Numbered from the stretch's first letter, positions 42,889 through 54,914 are shown. The stretch: DNA of 64,000 bases from Lepidodermella squamata (GCA_047495785.1 JBLDXI010000034.1:558001-622000), one strand, 5' to 3'. The notes: generated by a model not told the origin, from the sequence alone. Numbers and translations: made by a program.

Positions 42889-45225
42889 CTACAATCGGTT
42901 TGTTGTATGTACCAATTTTGAGGACAAATCAAGACTTGAGCCCAGAGTTAATGCTCCCGAGCTTTTGGCGTTAGGCATCATGGGTTTAGAACTATTCAAA
43001 GCAGTTTTCAAACCTTTGGCCCTACAGCAACACGGCAAGTAGAGAATCACAAGAGTTGAGATGGAATATGTCAACAAACCAAATGACCACACGCCGATTT
43101 TCAGGCTATAATCATTTAAGATAATAACAATGAGTAGCATCAGTAACATGACAGTCAAGGCGTTGATTGTCGCGAATTTCACCACTTTATATTCCATTGT
43201 TAACGCAAGGTGAAGTTTAGATTTTCGAAGTTCGTAGGCAACGAGGATCCCAATTATTAGGGCTAAGCAATTCAAACCAGCTATAGCCACTATCCAAGCG
43301 ATTTGGTAATCCGACCAGCAAATATGTTGACTAACATCAAAATAAAGGTCCAGATCTTCATCAAGAATGATTTCTGAAGTGAATTTGACAATATTCTGAG
43401 GGTCGATTATCAACAGCCAAATCAAAAGAACTATCGAGACTATGAGAATAGCCATTCCGTTGATCACCACTGATATTCGAATAGGCTTGACAGTTTTCAA
43501 AACATCCACGATCGGCAATTCATCATTGATTTTTCTCCTCATCGGAATTTTCGAGCTTCGGAGTATGGCAATCATTCTCGCAAGCAGGCAGCTGTTTGAA
43601 ATTGAGATCCCGATTGAAGCAAACACAGCTCGAACATTGCAAAGGTTCGACTTCTCGCCAAAAGTGAACAATATTGAAGCAATAGCCAGTAAAATTGTCG
43701 ATGAGAGCATGGCTAGATGCAATGGCATCAGAAATCCTTCATACGAATTTGGGATCTTCAACTTGGCAATCGTAAGCATGGCGATGAAGCTCAGAATTGA
43801 GGAGGTCCCTAACACCCCAGAAGCTATTGAGAATCTCAAAGGAACCGTCTCATTTAAATGAAGGACTTCGCTTAAATCCTTGGGAGCTTTTCCAGATTTA
43901 GTTGCCCAAACAGGTTCATTAACTGTTATCACACTGTACGAACGGAGATTGGTGGGATCGGTAGCGTTTTCTTGAATGGGGATCCTGTAGACGATTTTCA
44001 ACTGCTTATCAACGATTTGGCCAACCATTTGAGCCTCGGAATCTAGTTCCACCCTACTCGAGTAGGTTATACGGCCGATTCTTATCCCGATAAAGTCGAT
44101 CAATCTAGCACTTTCATTGACAGCATTGAACACTGCCTCGGGATGTAGTCCGTAATCGAGAATAGACAAATTTTTCGACAACAGTCCTTTCTCAGCTTTA
44201 TCCAGTGCCATAAGGGCGTGTAGCATTGCGTCGTGGCACTGATGTCGTCTCATATCATCTGGAGGCCTTGTTCGGTTCGCCCTAGCCAGGACTTGGTCGA
44301 GCTTTCTCTCAAACTGAATCAAGTCATATCCTAGAGAGGTATTTCCATTGTTCTGAACAGCGTAACCAAATGAGCCACCCCAAAATGTCCCTTTGATTTG
44401 CTGTTCGATCGTGGAGGATGTACACCCTTTGGGTAACGCGTAACCCTTAACAAATGGATTGAAAAAGGAGTTGGCATTTAAAACAAAGGTGAATTGTGGA
44501 GCCTTGATTCCGTAGTTGAAGGCAGTGCATAACAGCTGAACCGCCTTAGCTTCGTTGTAAGTCGTGACTACGACTCTAACCTTACTCTTCAAAATGTTCT
44601 GGAATACATTTTCATCCAGATCGGGGCTTCCGTCGTATAGAGGGACCTTGATACCTGCTGAAATCGCGGCTTGATAAACAGTTTGAGCTGTCGTGAATTC
44701 AGCATTTGACGCCGTGAAGACAATGCCGATTTCACGCCATTTCCCAGCATATTTTGCGAAAAATGCCGCAGAAAGGCCGTAGACGTTGGGAACTCGGATT
44801 CGGTAGAGATTCGGGAAATTTACTCGATTATTTGTATACAAAGCTCCGCCACAATTGGGTGAGACGTGGATCAAGTTGAATCTTCGAGTGAGGGGTGATA
44901 GATTCTCACAGGCTCCATAAGGTCCGACTACAACAGGCACGACTGCCGACCATTTTGATATGAACTGCATGAACTGAACTGGGGCTTTCGTGGCAGACGG
45001 ACCTTCATCGGTATACGACGCTTGGATTCGGATGTTTGGCAGCAAATCGCTGCGTTGGTTGAACTCATCGATTGCAACTTGCATAGCTGCAGAACAGATC
45101 TGGCCATTGAGAGGATCCGCCGGGCCCATAGGAATGATTGCCAACATTTGAAGTGTCAAGTTCTTGCCATCAACTCCAACTCCAAGACCAAGAATCGATA
45201 GAATGAGAAGAGATAAAGGAAGCAT
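42889..45225 (-). CDS. GABA-B-like class C GPCR, single exon, copy B
   Basis: 778 aa, one exon. Same architecture as copy A: signal peptide MLPLSLLILSILGLGVGVDG, Venus-flytrap domain, WATKSGKAPKDLSEVLH junction, seven hydrophobic segments at about 460-738, end TTNRL. Long stretches of the ligand-binding domain are identical to copy A (YAKWREIGIVFTASNAEFTT-like block, GSFGYAVQNNGNTSLGYDL). Differences concentrate in the membrane helices and the C-terminal tail, which has an extra Ser/Ala/Lys segment. Plasma membrane receptor, ligand unknown. Confidence 0.88.
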   Translation of the reverse strand: MLPLSLLILSILGLGVGVDGKNLTLQMLAIIPMGPADPLNGQICSAAMQVAIDEFNQRSDLLPNIRIQASYTDEGPSATKAPVQFMQFISKWSAVVPVVVGPYGACENLSPLTRRFNLIHVSPNCGGALYTNNRVNFPNLYRIRVPNVYGLSAAFFAKYAGKWREIGIVFTASNAEFTTAQTVYQAAISAGIKVPLYDGSPDLDENVFQNILKSKVRVVVTTYNEAKAVQLLCTAFNYGIKAPQFTFVLNANSFFNPFVKGYALPKGCTSSTIEQQIKGTFWGGSFGYAVQNNGNTSLGYDLIQFERKLDQVLARANRTRPPDDMRRHQCHDAMLHALMALDKAEKGLLSKNLSILDYGLHPEAVFNAVNESARLIDFIGIRIGRITYSSRVELDSEAQMVGQIVDKQLKIVYRIPIQENATDPTNLRSYSVITVNEPVWATKSGKAPKDLSEVLHLNETVPLRFSIASGVLGTSSILSFIAMLTIAKLKIPNSYEGFLMPLHLAMLSSTILLAIASILFTFGEKSNLCNVRAVFASIGISISNSCLLARMIAILRSSKIPMRRKINDELPIVDVLKTVKPIRISVVINGMAILIVSIVLLIWLLIIDPQNIVKFTSEIILDEDLDLYFDVSQHICWSDYQIAWIVAIAGLNCLALIIGILVAYELRKSKLHLALTMEYKVVKFATINALTVMLLMLLIVIILNDYSLKIGVWSFGLLTYSISTLVILYLPCCCRAKGLKTALNSSKPMMPNAKSSGALTLGSSLDLSSKLVHTTNRL

Positions 45226-45655
45226 GTTGACGCAAAGAAACTCGATAGGAGAAGCAGATTGTACTCGATCTAATCCTCCAACTGAATGGGTGACATAAAA
45301 AATGTCTGCGACGTTAGCTAATAATCCGATACGTGACGATGCTCGTGCAATGACGCCTATTTCAGCCCAGGGATTCGTGATTTCCTCGCTTTTGCCATGA
45401 AGTAACGTGACATTAGGTGATTAATTTCGTGATCTTGCAATTAGTATACGCAGCTGCAATCATGGAATTTGTTTCTGGATTAGGGAAATAGCATGTTCAA
45501 ATTTGGTTCGAGAAAATCAATATGTGACAAAAGGTGGTCAAACTCAGATAGCTGTCACAATTTTTGATTGTTTATTTGCGATTCATTTTCGAGAATGAAT
45601 TACCAATAGAGTCTTGATTCTAATACAACTGCAATCAGAACTGTATGGCCACTGA
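45226..45655. other. Intergenic
   Basis: 430 bp, no exon. Expected promoter of receptor copy B and 3' end of the Ly6-like gene. Confidence 0.5.
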
Positions 45656-46072
45656 TTACAAATACTTCGCGGCTACGGCAACAATGAGCGAAGCTGTAGC
45701 AGCAAAAACCATTGCTTCAGTTCTAACATTCGACATGGCAGTATTGCACAGGCTTTTATCGTTGCAGTAACAAACCGTCGACGAGACAATTGGTGTTGAG
45801 ATGCCGGTGCACTTCATCAGACTCGGATCAGTGACATTTGCGCAGCTCTTCACAATAACCCTTACTCCTAAAGTATCTGTATCAGATTTTAGGCAAGAGT
45901 CACAGGGACCCTGCTGCCCATAAACACCCTGAGTTCCAACGTAGCAAGTTACGGATGCTGGGATTAGGTGAGTATTTCATACAATTTCATCTTGGAAATT
46001 CTAATAACTTTTACCTGAAATGCAGGCGCAACCCGCCAACAGGAGCAACGAAGCAATCAAACCTTTTGACAT
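45656..46072 (-). CDS. Ly6/three-finger GPI-anchored protein, copy 1
   Basis: Exons 46072-46015 and 45957-45656 (phase-1 intron of 57 bp); 119 aa. Signal peptide MSKGLIASLLLLAGCACISA; then TCYVGTQG, CDSCL, VKSCANVTD, MKCTGIS, and the C-terminal box VCYCNDKSLCN typical of Ly6/uPAR folds. The hydrophobic end MVFAATASLIVAVAAKYL would be removed on GPI attachment. Predicted cell-surface adaptor or receptor modulator. Exon 1 is 58 bp, the same as in the Ly6-like gene at 61.5 kb. Confidence 0.8.
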
Positions 46073-46232
46073 TTTCTCGAGAAAGTTCGAACCTTTTCTT
46101 ATGAACTAAATAAGAACAAAACTGATAACTGATAAAGCCACACATGGGGTCGGGTTAAATATTATCTTTTACTCCTCATCATTTGATACAGATAATGATT
46201 TCACAATGGACAATGGACACTACGGACAATGA

Positions 46233-47685
46233 TTAGATAGCATAGGGTTTAGCGTCATCTGCCCGCATCACACCGTAGTGGCAAACTTGGACGTAATTCC
46301 AATACATAGTCTTACATTTCGCCCAACCGCATCTTTTTAATTGGAATAATGTATAATTCGAATGAAAAATCAAAACTCGACCTACCCAACATGAGTTGTA
46401 GCTTCGTTTATAATCTGGGTGTAGTGGCCAACTACGTAGCCATTGATTGAACCCTGCCCATAGGCCCAGTTTCGACGCTCCGAGCCCCACGCAGATACAC
46501 AATCAGCAAATGATCGTTTACCCCAGCATAAATTCTCGCCAATGTCCCAGGCCGGTCCTGAAGTTCCGCGATCTGGAATCTTGAGATCGTCAAAACTGGA
46601 ATGGCCACCATTTTCCGCAGTGTTAGATCGACATTGAGCAGCCCACCTTAAAACTTTTTAAAAATTTCGATATCAAGATTTTTGAAGCTATACCTCTCAG
46701 CAGTCTGTAAATCAAATAAAAATTGTTTCTCTTGTTGAAATTTTGGGAATTGTCTTACCGCTTGGAGATCAGGGTCCCATTTCAAATCAACGAGGGGTTG
46801 CTTTGATTTAGGATCTATCGATCGACGCCAGCAGTTGTGAATGTCAAGGATAGTCGAAATCGGAACTGGTAGTAACTGCTCCAAATCATCCGAATTCCTC
46901 CTACAAACACCTTTCGAGGCATTTGGGTACTTGCTACAAATACCAGCCTCAGGTTGCAACGAGCTCATAGAAGCCGCCGAGTCATCATTTGACGAGCAAT
47001 TCGTAGTCTTAGGCCTCATTGTTGGTCGGGGCGGGCCGGGCTGAGGGGTTGTTCGAGATGGTTGCGGGAAAGGGAAATTTGGTAATTGGCCCGGGCTAGG
47101 GTTCCTACCAGGCAAACCCGGTCTTATTTGCCCTCCAGGGGTGCAATAGACGGCTAGGTCGATATCTAAAGGTTCAGGCCATCTGCCGCCGTAGATACAT
47201 TCAGCTGTATAGACTTCTTGATTCGAAGACTCGCAGCAGTAGGTAACTCCATCCACCTTAACGACAGACGTATTGCCTCTGGATTCGGAGTATTGCTTAC
47301 AGACTTTGAGGCCGGGCACAGGCGGGGCAGTGCCGCAACTCGTCGCTGAACCCGAACCACCCATCTCCATCCCACCTGGGTTCGGCCAGATTGGTCCACC
47401 CGGGGTTGGGCCATTATTCATAGCCGCAGCCCCCGCGCAGCAGTAGGAAAAATTTATTTCGGGCGGGGTAGGCCATCTACTGCCATCGGGGCATTCCATA
47501 GTATAAATTGCTTGCTTAGTCCCAGTGCAGCAGTAAGAAACTCGGAAAACGACCACGCGACCTTTCGTCGCTGTTTGGCTGTCACATGGTGTCAGACCGG
47601 GTATATTCGGCGGCGGGCTGCAAGCTGCATCAACTGAGGAGGAAAAGCAACCGACTAACAAAATAAGTGATGTAGTAGCTTTCAT
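46233..47685 (-). CDS. Secreted CAP-domain protein with two Cys-rich N-terminal repeats
   Basis: Exons 47685-46759, 46704-46694 (11-bp microexon), 46646-46386, 46332-46233; 432 aa. Signal peptide MKATTSLILLVGCFSSSVDA. Two repeats of the form C..PP.(I/V)PGL..C ... YCC ... YT.EC..G..WP.P..I follow, then a Pro/Gly/Thr linker and a CAP (SCP/TAPS) domain: ILDIHNCWRRS, LKWDPDLQATAERWAAQC, WDIGENLCW, GHYTQI, VCHYGV. The microexon encodes TAE plus part of R and restores the conserved A.(A/T)AE.WA helix, which is why I trust it. CAP proteins are secreted and bind sterols or matrix partners. The start at 47685 was chosen for the signal peptide. Confidence 0.82.
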
Positions 47686-47904
47686 TTTACTCAGTTGATG
47701 AGGAAGGTTGATGTATGTAATGAATGAAATGCACCTATGGTTTAAGTTGTTTAGATGCACAGGGGGAGGGGATTAACCTCACGCATTGCCATACTACAAA
47801 GGGTAAGGATTACTATAAGGATGAATTAGCAGGAAGAAAAAACATTTTTAAATGAAATTTTCAAAATTTATTTCAAATTTCAAAAAATTCGTGAAATTCA
47901 TGAA

Positions 47905-48327
47905 TTATGATGTTGTGAAAGGTTCTTTGTTGTAGCATGAGCTCGAAATGCATTTATCAGCCTCAAAACAGTCGAAATAGGACGTGCAAGTTCCATATTG
48001 GGTAATCGACTGTTTGCTGTAGCATTTCCCACTGATGCACTTGTCCTGTTGGAAGCAGTCATGGTAGGATGTGCATATGGCATATTCCGAGATTTGTGAT
48101 TTCGAACAGCAAACGCTGGCAACGCATTTATCGCCCTGGAAACAGTCGAAATACGACGTGCATGTCGCGTATTCGTAGGTTTGATTACGGCCGTAGCAGA
48201 CCGAGGCGATGCATTTATCGCCCTCGAAGCAGTCGAAGTAGGACGAACAGGAAGAGTAGCTGTAGATAGCCCCTAAACAGCTTTTCGCTATTAAACCGAT
48301 AATTATTAGGGTGGATAAGCTTGCCAT
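47905..48327 (-). CDS. Secreted protein of four tandem Cys-rich repeats
   Basis: 140 aa, single exon. Signal peptide MASLSTLIIIGLIAKSCLGA, then four near-identical units of about 29 residues: Y.(T/S)C(T/S)SY.DCF..DKCI...CY.K....Y. Each has four Cys (C-x5-C-x5-C-x4/5-C, one unit with CC). The repeat period is also clear in the DNA. It could be an extracellular binding or structural protein; the repeat is not one I can name. Confidence 0.8.
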   Translation of the reverse strand: MASLSTLIIIGLIAKSCLGAIYSYSSCSSYFDCFEGDKCIASVCYGRNQTYEYATCTSYFDCFQGDKCVASVCCSKSQISEYAICTSYHDCFQQDKCISGKCYSKQSITQYGTCTSYFDCFEADKCISSSCYNKEPFTTS

Positions 48328-48545
48328 GAATCACACAGTGTTTAGCTTCAACTTATGAGTGCAGTGCACTCGGCGAAAATTGCACTGAGGGGTTGAGTCC
48401 GTAAACTAGATGCTCTCCAGAATTTTCGAGTCTGAAGCTGCCCTGGAACTACAGCGACGATGAATCATTTGAGACAACCAAAATGAAATGTTTAACACGA
48501 TCATTTTATTGCGCATGCCATAAGTTGTATCATGATTGAAACTAT

Positions 48546-49895
48546 TCATTTACGATGAGTGTTGAACGAAAGATTGATGATGACACGATCACGTTCGCAG
48601 GTTTTCCCCAGCTTCCGCCGCTCAGTGATAGCCGCTCCACCTTGGTCCAGTAGGTGTGACTCTGTGGCGAGAAGTCGCTCGATAGCTTCAACCTGCGCCA
48701 AAGTTTGTTCAGGATTCTCCCTGAATCGCCGCGAGCAAATTAGGGAGAAAGCTGTATCAACTCGCCGTTTGAGATGGCAGGACTGAGGGCTGTACGTTTC
48801 CTCATTTACTTCTTCCAATTGAGAAATAATGTTGAATTTCATAAAGTTATTGACTGATTTAGGGAACTCACTCTTCATGAAAAGACGAAGCATCAAAACT
48901 GCAACTTCCGGTAGGGTAGGGTTCCATTTATTGATTTCATAAGAAACCTCATCTTCAGCTTCAGCAGCACACTAAAAAGCACATGTATTTCTTAATTGAT
49001 GTAATGCAAGCTTCGAAATTCGAACGTACCCGCATTTCAGGATTAACGGCCAAGAAAGTTGCCAAATTGTTAGGCCCAACTAAAAAGCTTCCCGTTGTTG
49101 AAGGTAATGCTGAATAGGCTAGAGTTATTGGCTTCCAGCCTCCGCGCATCATTGCTGCGACTTCCCTTTCTGGTATCTGAAAGGAATCTAAGGGGCGAAG
49201 TTTTTATATATAAAAATAACAAAAATTAACTTTAGCTCAGGGCAAACCTTTGAAGAAAGATGAAAATTGAAGACCGATGCGCAATATTTCACTGATATTT
49301 TGCAGCATAATTCCTGAGAAAACGTGTGGATTGTACATATCTTCAACGTTGATCTTTTTCCTCAACGGGAGCTTAAGAAAGATATAGTCGTTGAGAGAGA
49401 ACTTCAAAATGGTTTAAGCTCACAAATTCCAGCTCATGAAGATGAGTTTGCGCCGTTATTGCCAGTCGGATGATGTTTTCAACATCTTCGCCGTGGTAGA
49501 CTGTTGGGCTTTCAACCAGCGGAAGGGCGTTGCTAAGTTCTTTGGAGGCAGAATCCAGGTTAGGGTTCTCGGTTTCAGTTTGAGGGGCTGGCATAAACTT
49601 GCCTATATTTCAATAGAATATTCGACAGTATTCAAGGTTGAGAGAACTTACTTTTGAGACCAGCGCGAAGGCATGCATCGAATCGGCATTTTGTGCAATC
49701 GAACTTGTGTAATTTTCGAGGATTCGTCACAGGCGAAGCTTCAGACTTATGCTTGCACGTCAATCGCAGCCATTTCTCACAGTTGCGCCGGAAGAATTTC
49801 TGGCAAGCGGCACATGTTCGCGGTTGAAAACAAGCGCGAGGCGTAACGGCACAGCCGCAAACCTTGCACTTCGCAATAGACGCGGTGGCTTTCAT
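48546..49895 (-). CDS. Nuclear receptor NR4 (second subfamily, 6 exons)
   Basis: Exons 49895-49652, 49602-49424, 49371-49248, 49187-49030, 48971-48872, 48811-48546; 356 aa. C4 DNA-binding domain at about 10-78: CKVCGCAVTP, CAACQKFFRRN, second finger Cys 39, 47, 67 and 70 (CTKCRFDACLRAGL). The ligand-binding-type region (GGWKPITLAYSALPSTTGSF, NKWNPTLPEVAVL) aligns with the NR1-NR3 region (GWGPIAFAFSSLPSNQ, NCWKPSMPEFALVL), and two exons are 158 and 100 bp in both subfamilies, so intron positions are shared. The DNA-binding domain is in one exon here but three in NR1-NR3. Nuclear transcription factor, ligand unknown. Head to head with the class C receptor at 51954. Last-intron acceptor is AAG. 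Confidence 0.87.
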
Positions 49896-51953
49896 CTAAA
49901 TACAAATTTCACTTAACGCGATTAAGAAGAACTCAAACTACTTATATGGAGTAACGAACTCGTTTTTCTATCATGTACGTGAAGATTTTGCGCTGCGCGC
50001 TGCATTAGAAATTCCTAATACTACGTATAACTGAGCCGCTTAATCGATATCGACGTGAATGAGCGTGCGATTAAATAATGAATGGTGCAAAACGTCACTA
50101 GGCATAATAACTTGTATGTTTTCAATGGCACGTATATGGAAATACGATGCGCTAAGATCAACCTGCCTCTGTTTCCGCGGTCCGGGGGCATGACTAATCT
50201 TGCTGTCTGCGAGCAATATTGCGTCATTACTTGGCAGACATTCTACAGTAAAATCAAAATCAGAAGGCTTGAACTAAATTCAGTACAGACATCCATTTGC
50301 TTTCGTTTTATAAGTTGAATCAGTGTTTGAAGCGAAACTAATGAACTAATATTTATTGGCTCCGAAACACAGGGCAGGCACATTCAACCGTGAATTTTTC
50401 ATTGAATTTGGATGCCACATAAGGTATCAGCACATTGAAACATGAGGAATCTATCTATCACCGGATCCGTAGCGCGACCTGGCCCCAATCACGTTTCGTC
50501 ACTGGTTACTTTTACTAAGCCTGACACACCTTAATCTTAATGTCTTGAAGACTTCAAGGTATGTCAAGCTTAGTAAAGTAGGTTAGAACGAACTAGAACG
50601 AACGCGATGTTGAAGATTCAAGATCGCGTTCGTTCAAATTCGCTCGTTGTCAATTGACATAGAAACTGAAACAGCTCTTCTTCGATTTATCACATAAACA
50701 TCAAGTTCATGATTTCAACCAATATATTGAGTGAGAAAAGTATGTCAATGTCTCCCGTCTCCTCTCGTAAAGATCAGGAAACAATTATCATTTGCTGATA
50801 ACGCACACAGCACGTTCTCGCAATGATTCTGAAATCTGAGAGGGAAACAAGGTCTCAGACTTACGAGTTTTCAAAGGTATGTAGACATTCAATGTTAATG
50901 GAAAATGCACAGACCTCTGAAATTCCGAGGTAAAGCTATTAATAGCGCCATGCGATTTTATATCTAGATCAGCGGTTCCCCAACTTTTTGCCTCGTATGA
51001 CACAGTAGTGTCCTTTGATCATATCTCGTAGGACTAAGACGAATTGAATTTGGTTAGGAATCAGGGTGCGATCTTGGATAGTGTAGCTGCCATGAATGGA
51101 AGACAATTGTGTTCCTCATTTGCCTAAATGAATATCTACTAAATTAAGCTCCAAAACCTCTAATAACAGGCTACATTTTCAAAGAGATGTGAACTAATCG
51201 CGCAAGCGAGGCGTGGAAATTGTTAGAATTAGACACAGAAAAACGACCTACAGCCTCATAAAGATGAGACAATACTTCACGACTCTGGGTGACCACAAAT
51301 GACCGCAAATGAAATTATTTATTTTGCGTCGCACAGTGGAGACAATATCTCGGGTTTTCCCCAGAAATTCATTTTGGATGTGGTTCTTAATTATTTAATT
51401 TCAATTAATCATGATGTCAGGTAAAATTTGTAAATTGCTTTAATAAGAAGGGACGTGGGTCGGCTTAACAAAGTGCATAAAGCATAAATTATCGTCAATT
51501 TAATCAGGGGTGTTGATTGAACGTCTTCATTATAGCAACTCGCGACTCGCGAGCTTCAGCTGCGACGGCTTTTTTCGATTTTGTGTCTTCAATGGTTAAG
51601 AAATGCCTTGCTTCTTAGTTTGAATAGATTTTGTCATTTTTGAGGCCTATATGACTCGGTTTGGGATACGCTGTAAAATCTGCTGTACTTACGTACATAT
51701 ACATAATCCAACGAACGATAGCGAACCCAAATTATACGCTGTTGCGAACGGCATTGACAGAAAAATCTAAAAAAGATCCAAGGCGTAATTTATTTCTGAA
51801 CAACTATCGGTGCTTAACCACGCATTCATTAGTTGATTAAAGAATACGTTTTATACCTAGTTGTCCCCGACGGATAAGACTATCAATTAGAATAATAGCA
51901 AAATGTACAGCGAGAGTGCAAAAGCAAATTTATTTAAGAAAATTCATTCCGCA
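49896..51953. promoter_or_regulatory. Bidirectional intergenic region NR4 / class C receptor C
   Basis: About 2 kb with no exon. It is partly conserved with the duplicate region 56255-58798; the strongest block is 50124-50180 ('aatggcacgtatatggaaat' onward to 'gtttcc'), matching 56584-56640. A perfect short inverted repeat gaacgaacgcgat/atcgcgttcgttc is at about 50594-50637. It should hold the promoters of both divergent genes. Confidence 0.5.
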
Positions 51954-54550
51954 ATGTTTTCACTCTCAGTTTGCATACTTTTCAAAGCAATTTTCTCGAT
52001 AATTCACATATTCGGCGATAATGTAACGAATCCACTTCCAAATCGGATACCATTACGGGCACCAATGCCAAAAGAAGTCTGGCCATCCGTACCCTCCAGG
52101 AACAAAACTCGAATTACATTTCTAACAACTACTCGCTACGGCGGTTTTGTAGCTCCTATCGGACCACAAGCTACGGAATCTAGCCGCATCGCTATCAACC
52201 TAATACAAAAGTTAGACTTCATCCCAGGCTATGAATTAGGAATCGAATTCATCGACAATCAATGTGCGAGAGATGTGGGCGTGAGAAATTTCATGAACGC
52301 CATTTTCCAAAATGATCTGGCTACAACCCGCCTACCATTGATTTTCGGACCAGAATGTGCTGACCAATTATATGGTAAGAATCCTAACACTAGCCCTAAC
52401 CCTAATTCTTATCTTCCATTAACAAAGTTGGGCAGATGATCAAACCGATTGGGTTTGCTGGGTTCGCCCAAACGTTTTCCGATTCGATCATGTTCATGGA
52501 CCGGAATTCCTATTCAGCCTATAATGCGATCGAGCAAAGCCACTTGATTGCAACTGAGGCTTTGCCTTACTTCGCAAAGGCCCACGGCTGGAACAAACTC
52601 TTTATCCTATCAGAAACTGGAACCTTTGCTGAGCGTAATGAGTATATCCTCCTGAAATACATGGACCAGCTGAATATAAGCCTCGGGGGTGTGGCGAAGA
52701 TAGCAAGACCTACTGGTGGCTTCCCAACGTATGAATCCGTGGAAACAGCGGCGTTGGAATTGAAAAGCTTCTCGCCTCGAATCGTGATCATCAGCTCGGC
52801 CTACGGTTCAATGGTGGCGTGTTACCTTCACCGATTCGGAATGGTTGGCCCTCAATACGTCTACTTTGTTTTCTCAATGTCAAGATTTACTCCATTCGCT
52901 CAGTTGAGAATTCGACCTTGGTGTACGAATGATATGTTAGCAGACGTCTTGAAAAGTGTAATAGCTATCCTACCCGAGTTTTTCGCCCCTTCCACTGAGC
53001 CAGACTCCTTTGGAATGACGGATGCTGTGATCAATGAAACTATGTTCCAACTTGTAGATCCTGCGGAGAATCTTGATAACTACAGATGCTGCCGGGCTTT
53101 GTACTACCAAACCACTACGATAGCGGCTATAACCCTCAGAGGAGTGGAAAATGAGCTGAGAAATGCATACAACTCAACCCTTCACGAATGGTCTGTTGCG
53201 GGGCAAAACTTTAAAGAAAACCCTCACTTTATCCAAAATCTCATGCTGAAACATCTCAACGAAGTGGAATATAAAGGTTTAACTCTTGTTTTGAACAAAT
53301 CGATGACAGCAACTCGAGGCAAGGTTTGGTTCACCAGGTTTGAGGACGTTCCCGACAAAACTGAACAAGAACAAGTCAACGGAGTGATAGTAGCAAGTTT
53401 CGACACCCGAACTAACTCGTTGGAATTTGTTCGTCAAATTTCGTGGGGAACCCTTGGAAATGTCCCGCCACCTGACTCACTGATCATTATCAACGTCAAA
53501 ATAGATCTTGTTAACTCTTCCGGCAGTTACGGTGTTTTTGTTCTAGCTGGCCTTGGACTTGTTTTGAACCTAATTCTGGCATATTTCCTCCTCAAAGGCC
53601 GTATTCGAAAGATCACCAGGCCGATTATTCTCTTCAATTTCATCACTTTATGCGGGAATTGCTTGATATTAATCGGAGTCCTTGCTATGCCATACTCCGG
53701 AGATGATAACTGCGAGATTAACTGTACGATCCGAGTTTTCACCTTCGCCATGGGTTTCGCTCTCAGTTTGTCATCGTTGTATTCGAAGCTCGAAATCGCT
53801 AAGGGTCTGTCAGTAGCTGATGACTTCGCGTGGGAATCTCTTTCTGAGCCCAGTAATCACGGAACTTCAAGATTGAGAAACAAATACTTGTCTAACATGT
53901 TCGAGCCCTTTGGGAGGTATCGAGGACGAGCTACTGACAAGGAAATAATCCACGAGTGGCGGCGCAAGGTCACCCCAATTTTCTTCCGGAGATGCGTGAC
54001 TGTTTTGATATGCTTCGTTCAGGCTACTGGGATTATCCTGCTAATCTGGTTCAGCTATTGCCCGATTCGAAGCGAGTTGTACTTCCTATCGGATTTGGTT
54101 GAGTCAAAATTGCAAACAAGTACATCATATTCCCATTTTACCTACGTTTGTTCCTTCGAGGAAAGCCGAAGCCATCCGAAGCTTTCCGTAACTTGCATAT
54201 CGATTTTATCGGTGATTTTCGGCCTAGTAATGATAAGATCCATTTTTTTGAGTAGTCTTCTCAAAACAACTCGAAATTCAATGTTCAAAGATTTGGCTCA
54301 GACTAGAATGGCTGTTTCTGGGATGTTGCTGATCACTCCTGCTGGCAGTTGTGTTTACTTGATTTTCGCAAATTCGAACTCTAATCCTGGCGTGTCGGAG
54401 CTTGTGATATCTGTAGTTGGATTGGTACTGGCACTGACAACCTCTGCCACATTGTTTTTCCCGAAAAGTGGTAATCTGCGGTTCCTGAAAAATTATGTTG
54501 GGAGAATCAAAATTCATACCAGCTCTTCGTCGAACTCTAGAACCCAGTAA
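51954..54550 (+). CDS. GABA-B-like class C GPCR, copy C
   Basis: Exons 51954-52374 and 52428-54550; 847 aa. Start taken at MFSLSVCILFKAIFSIIHIF because the paralogue keeps this Met but has a stop just upstream; an ATG at 51903 would add 17 residues. Venus-flytrap domain about 50-480 (RYGGFVAPIGPQATESSRIA, AFAKAHGWNKLFILSE-like block, FAGFAQTFSDS). Seven hydrophobic segments at about 508-805 with CEINC and SYVCSFEESR loop cysteines. The single phase-1 intron (53 bp) has an AAG acceptor and a ccctaa-rich interior. Divergent from NR4. It belongs to a subfamily different from copies A and B. Confidence 0.87.
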
Positions 54551-54914
54551 TTAATAACAGATAGCGCTTCAATTCAATAAAATGTAGGTAATTCCACAAT
54601 TTTCGAAAAATCAGAGAGCACTATAGGCTGAATAGGATCCGGTACATAAACATAATCAAATCGGAAAATGTTTCAGCGAACCCAGTGAATCCTATCGGAT
54701 CTGCCCCAACTTTGTCTGGAATCATAACGCATTTCCATATTTTAAAATTTACCGCCAAGGAGAAATGTTTTCGGTTGCACAGAGATTTACTTATCGCGCT
54801 AAAACAACTACCTGCTCTCGGGAATTCAATGCAAATCCACTAAAATATATGGTGTACTGGGTTAGAAAACAGCGTAACACGTGCTTGAGACGATTTCGCG
54901 GAGATTGAACATGT
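54551..54914. other. Intergenic between receptor C and NR5 (convergent)
   Basis: 364 bp; AATAAA for the receptor at about 54576. Nothing else seen. Confidence 0.5.

Noticed and set aside
46000-48400. Possible CRISPR-like array from repeated Cys-repeat DNA
   Set aside because: The repeats are coding and contiguous, with no spacers; eukaryotic context.
52375-52427. Telomere-like ccctaa repeats inside the receptor C intron
   Set aside because: Only two or three imperfect units within a 53-bp intron; not an interstitial telomere.
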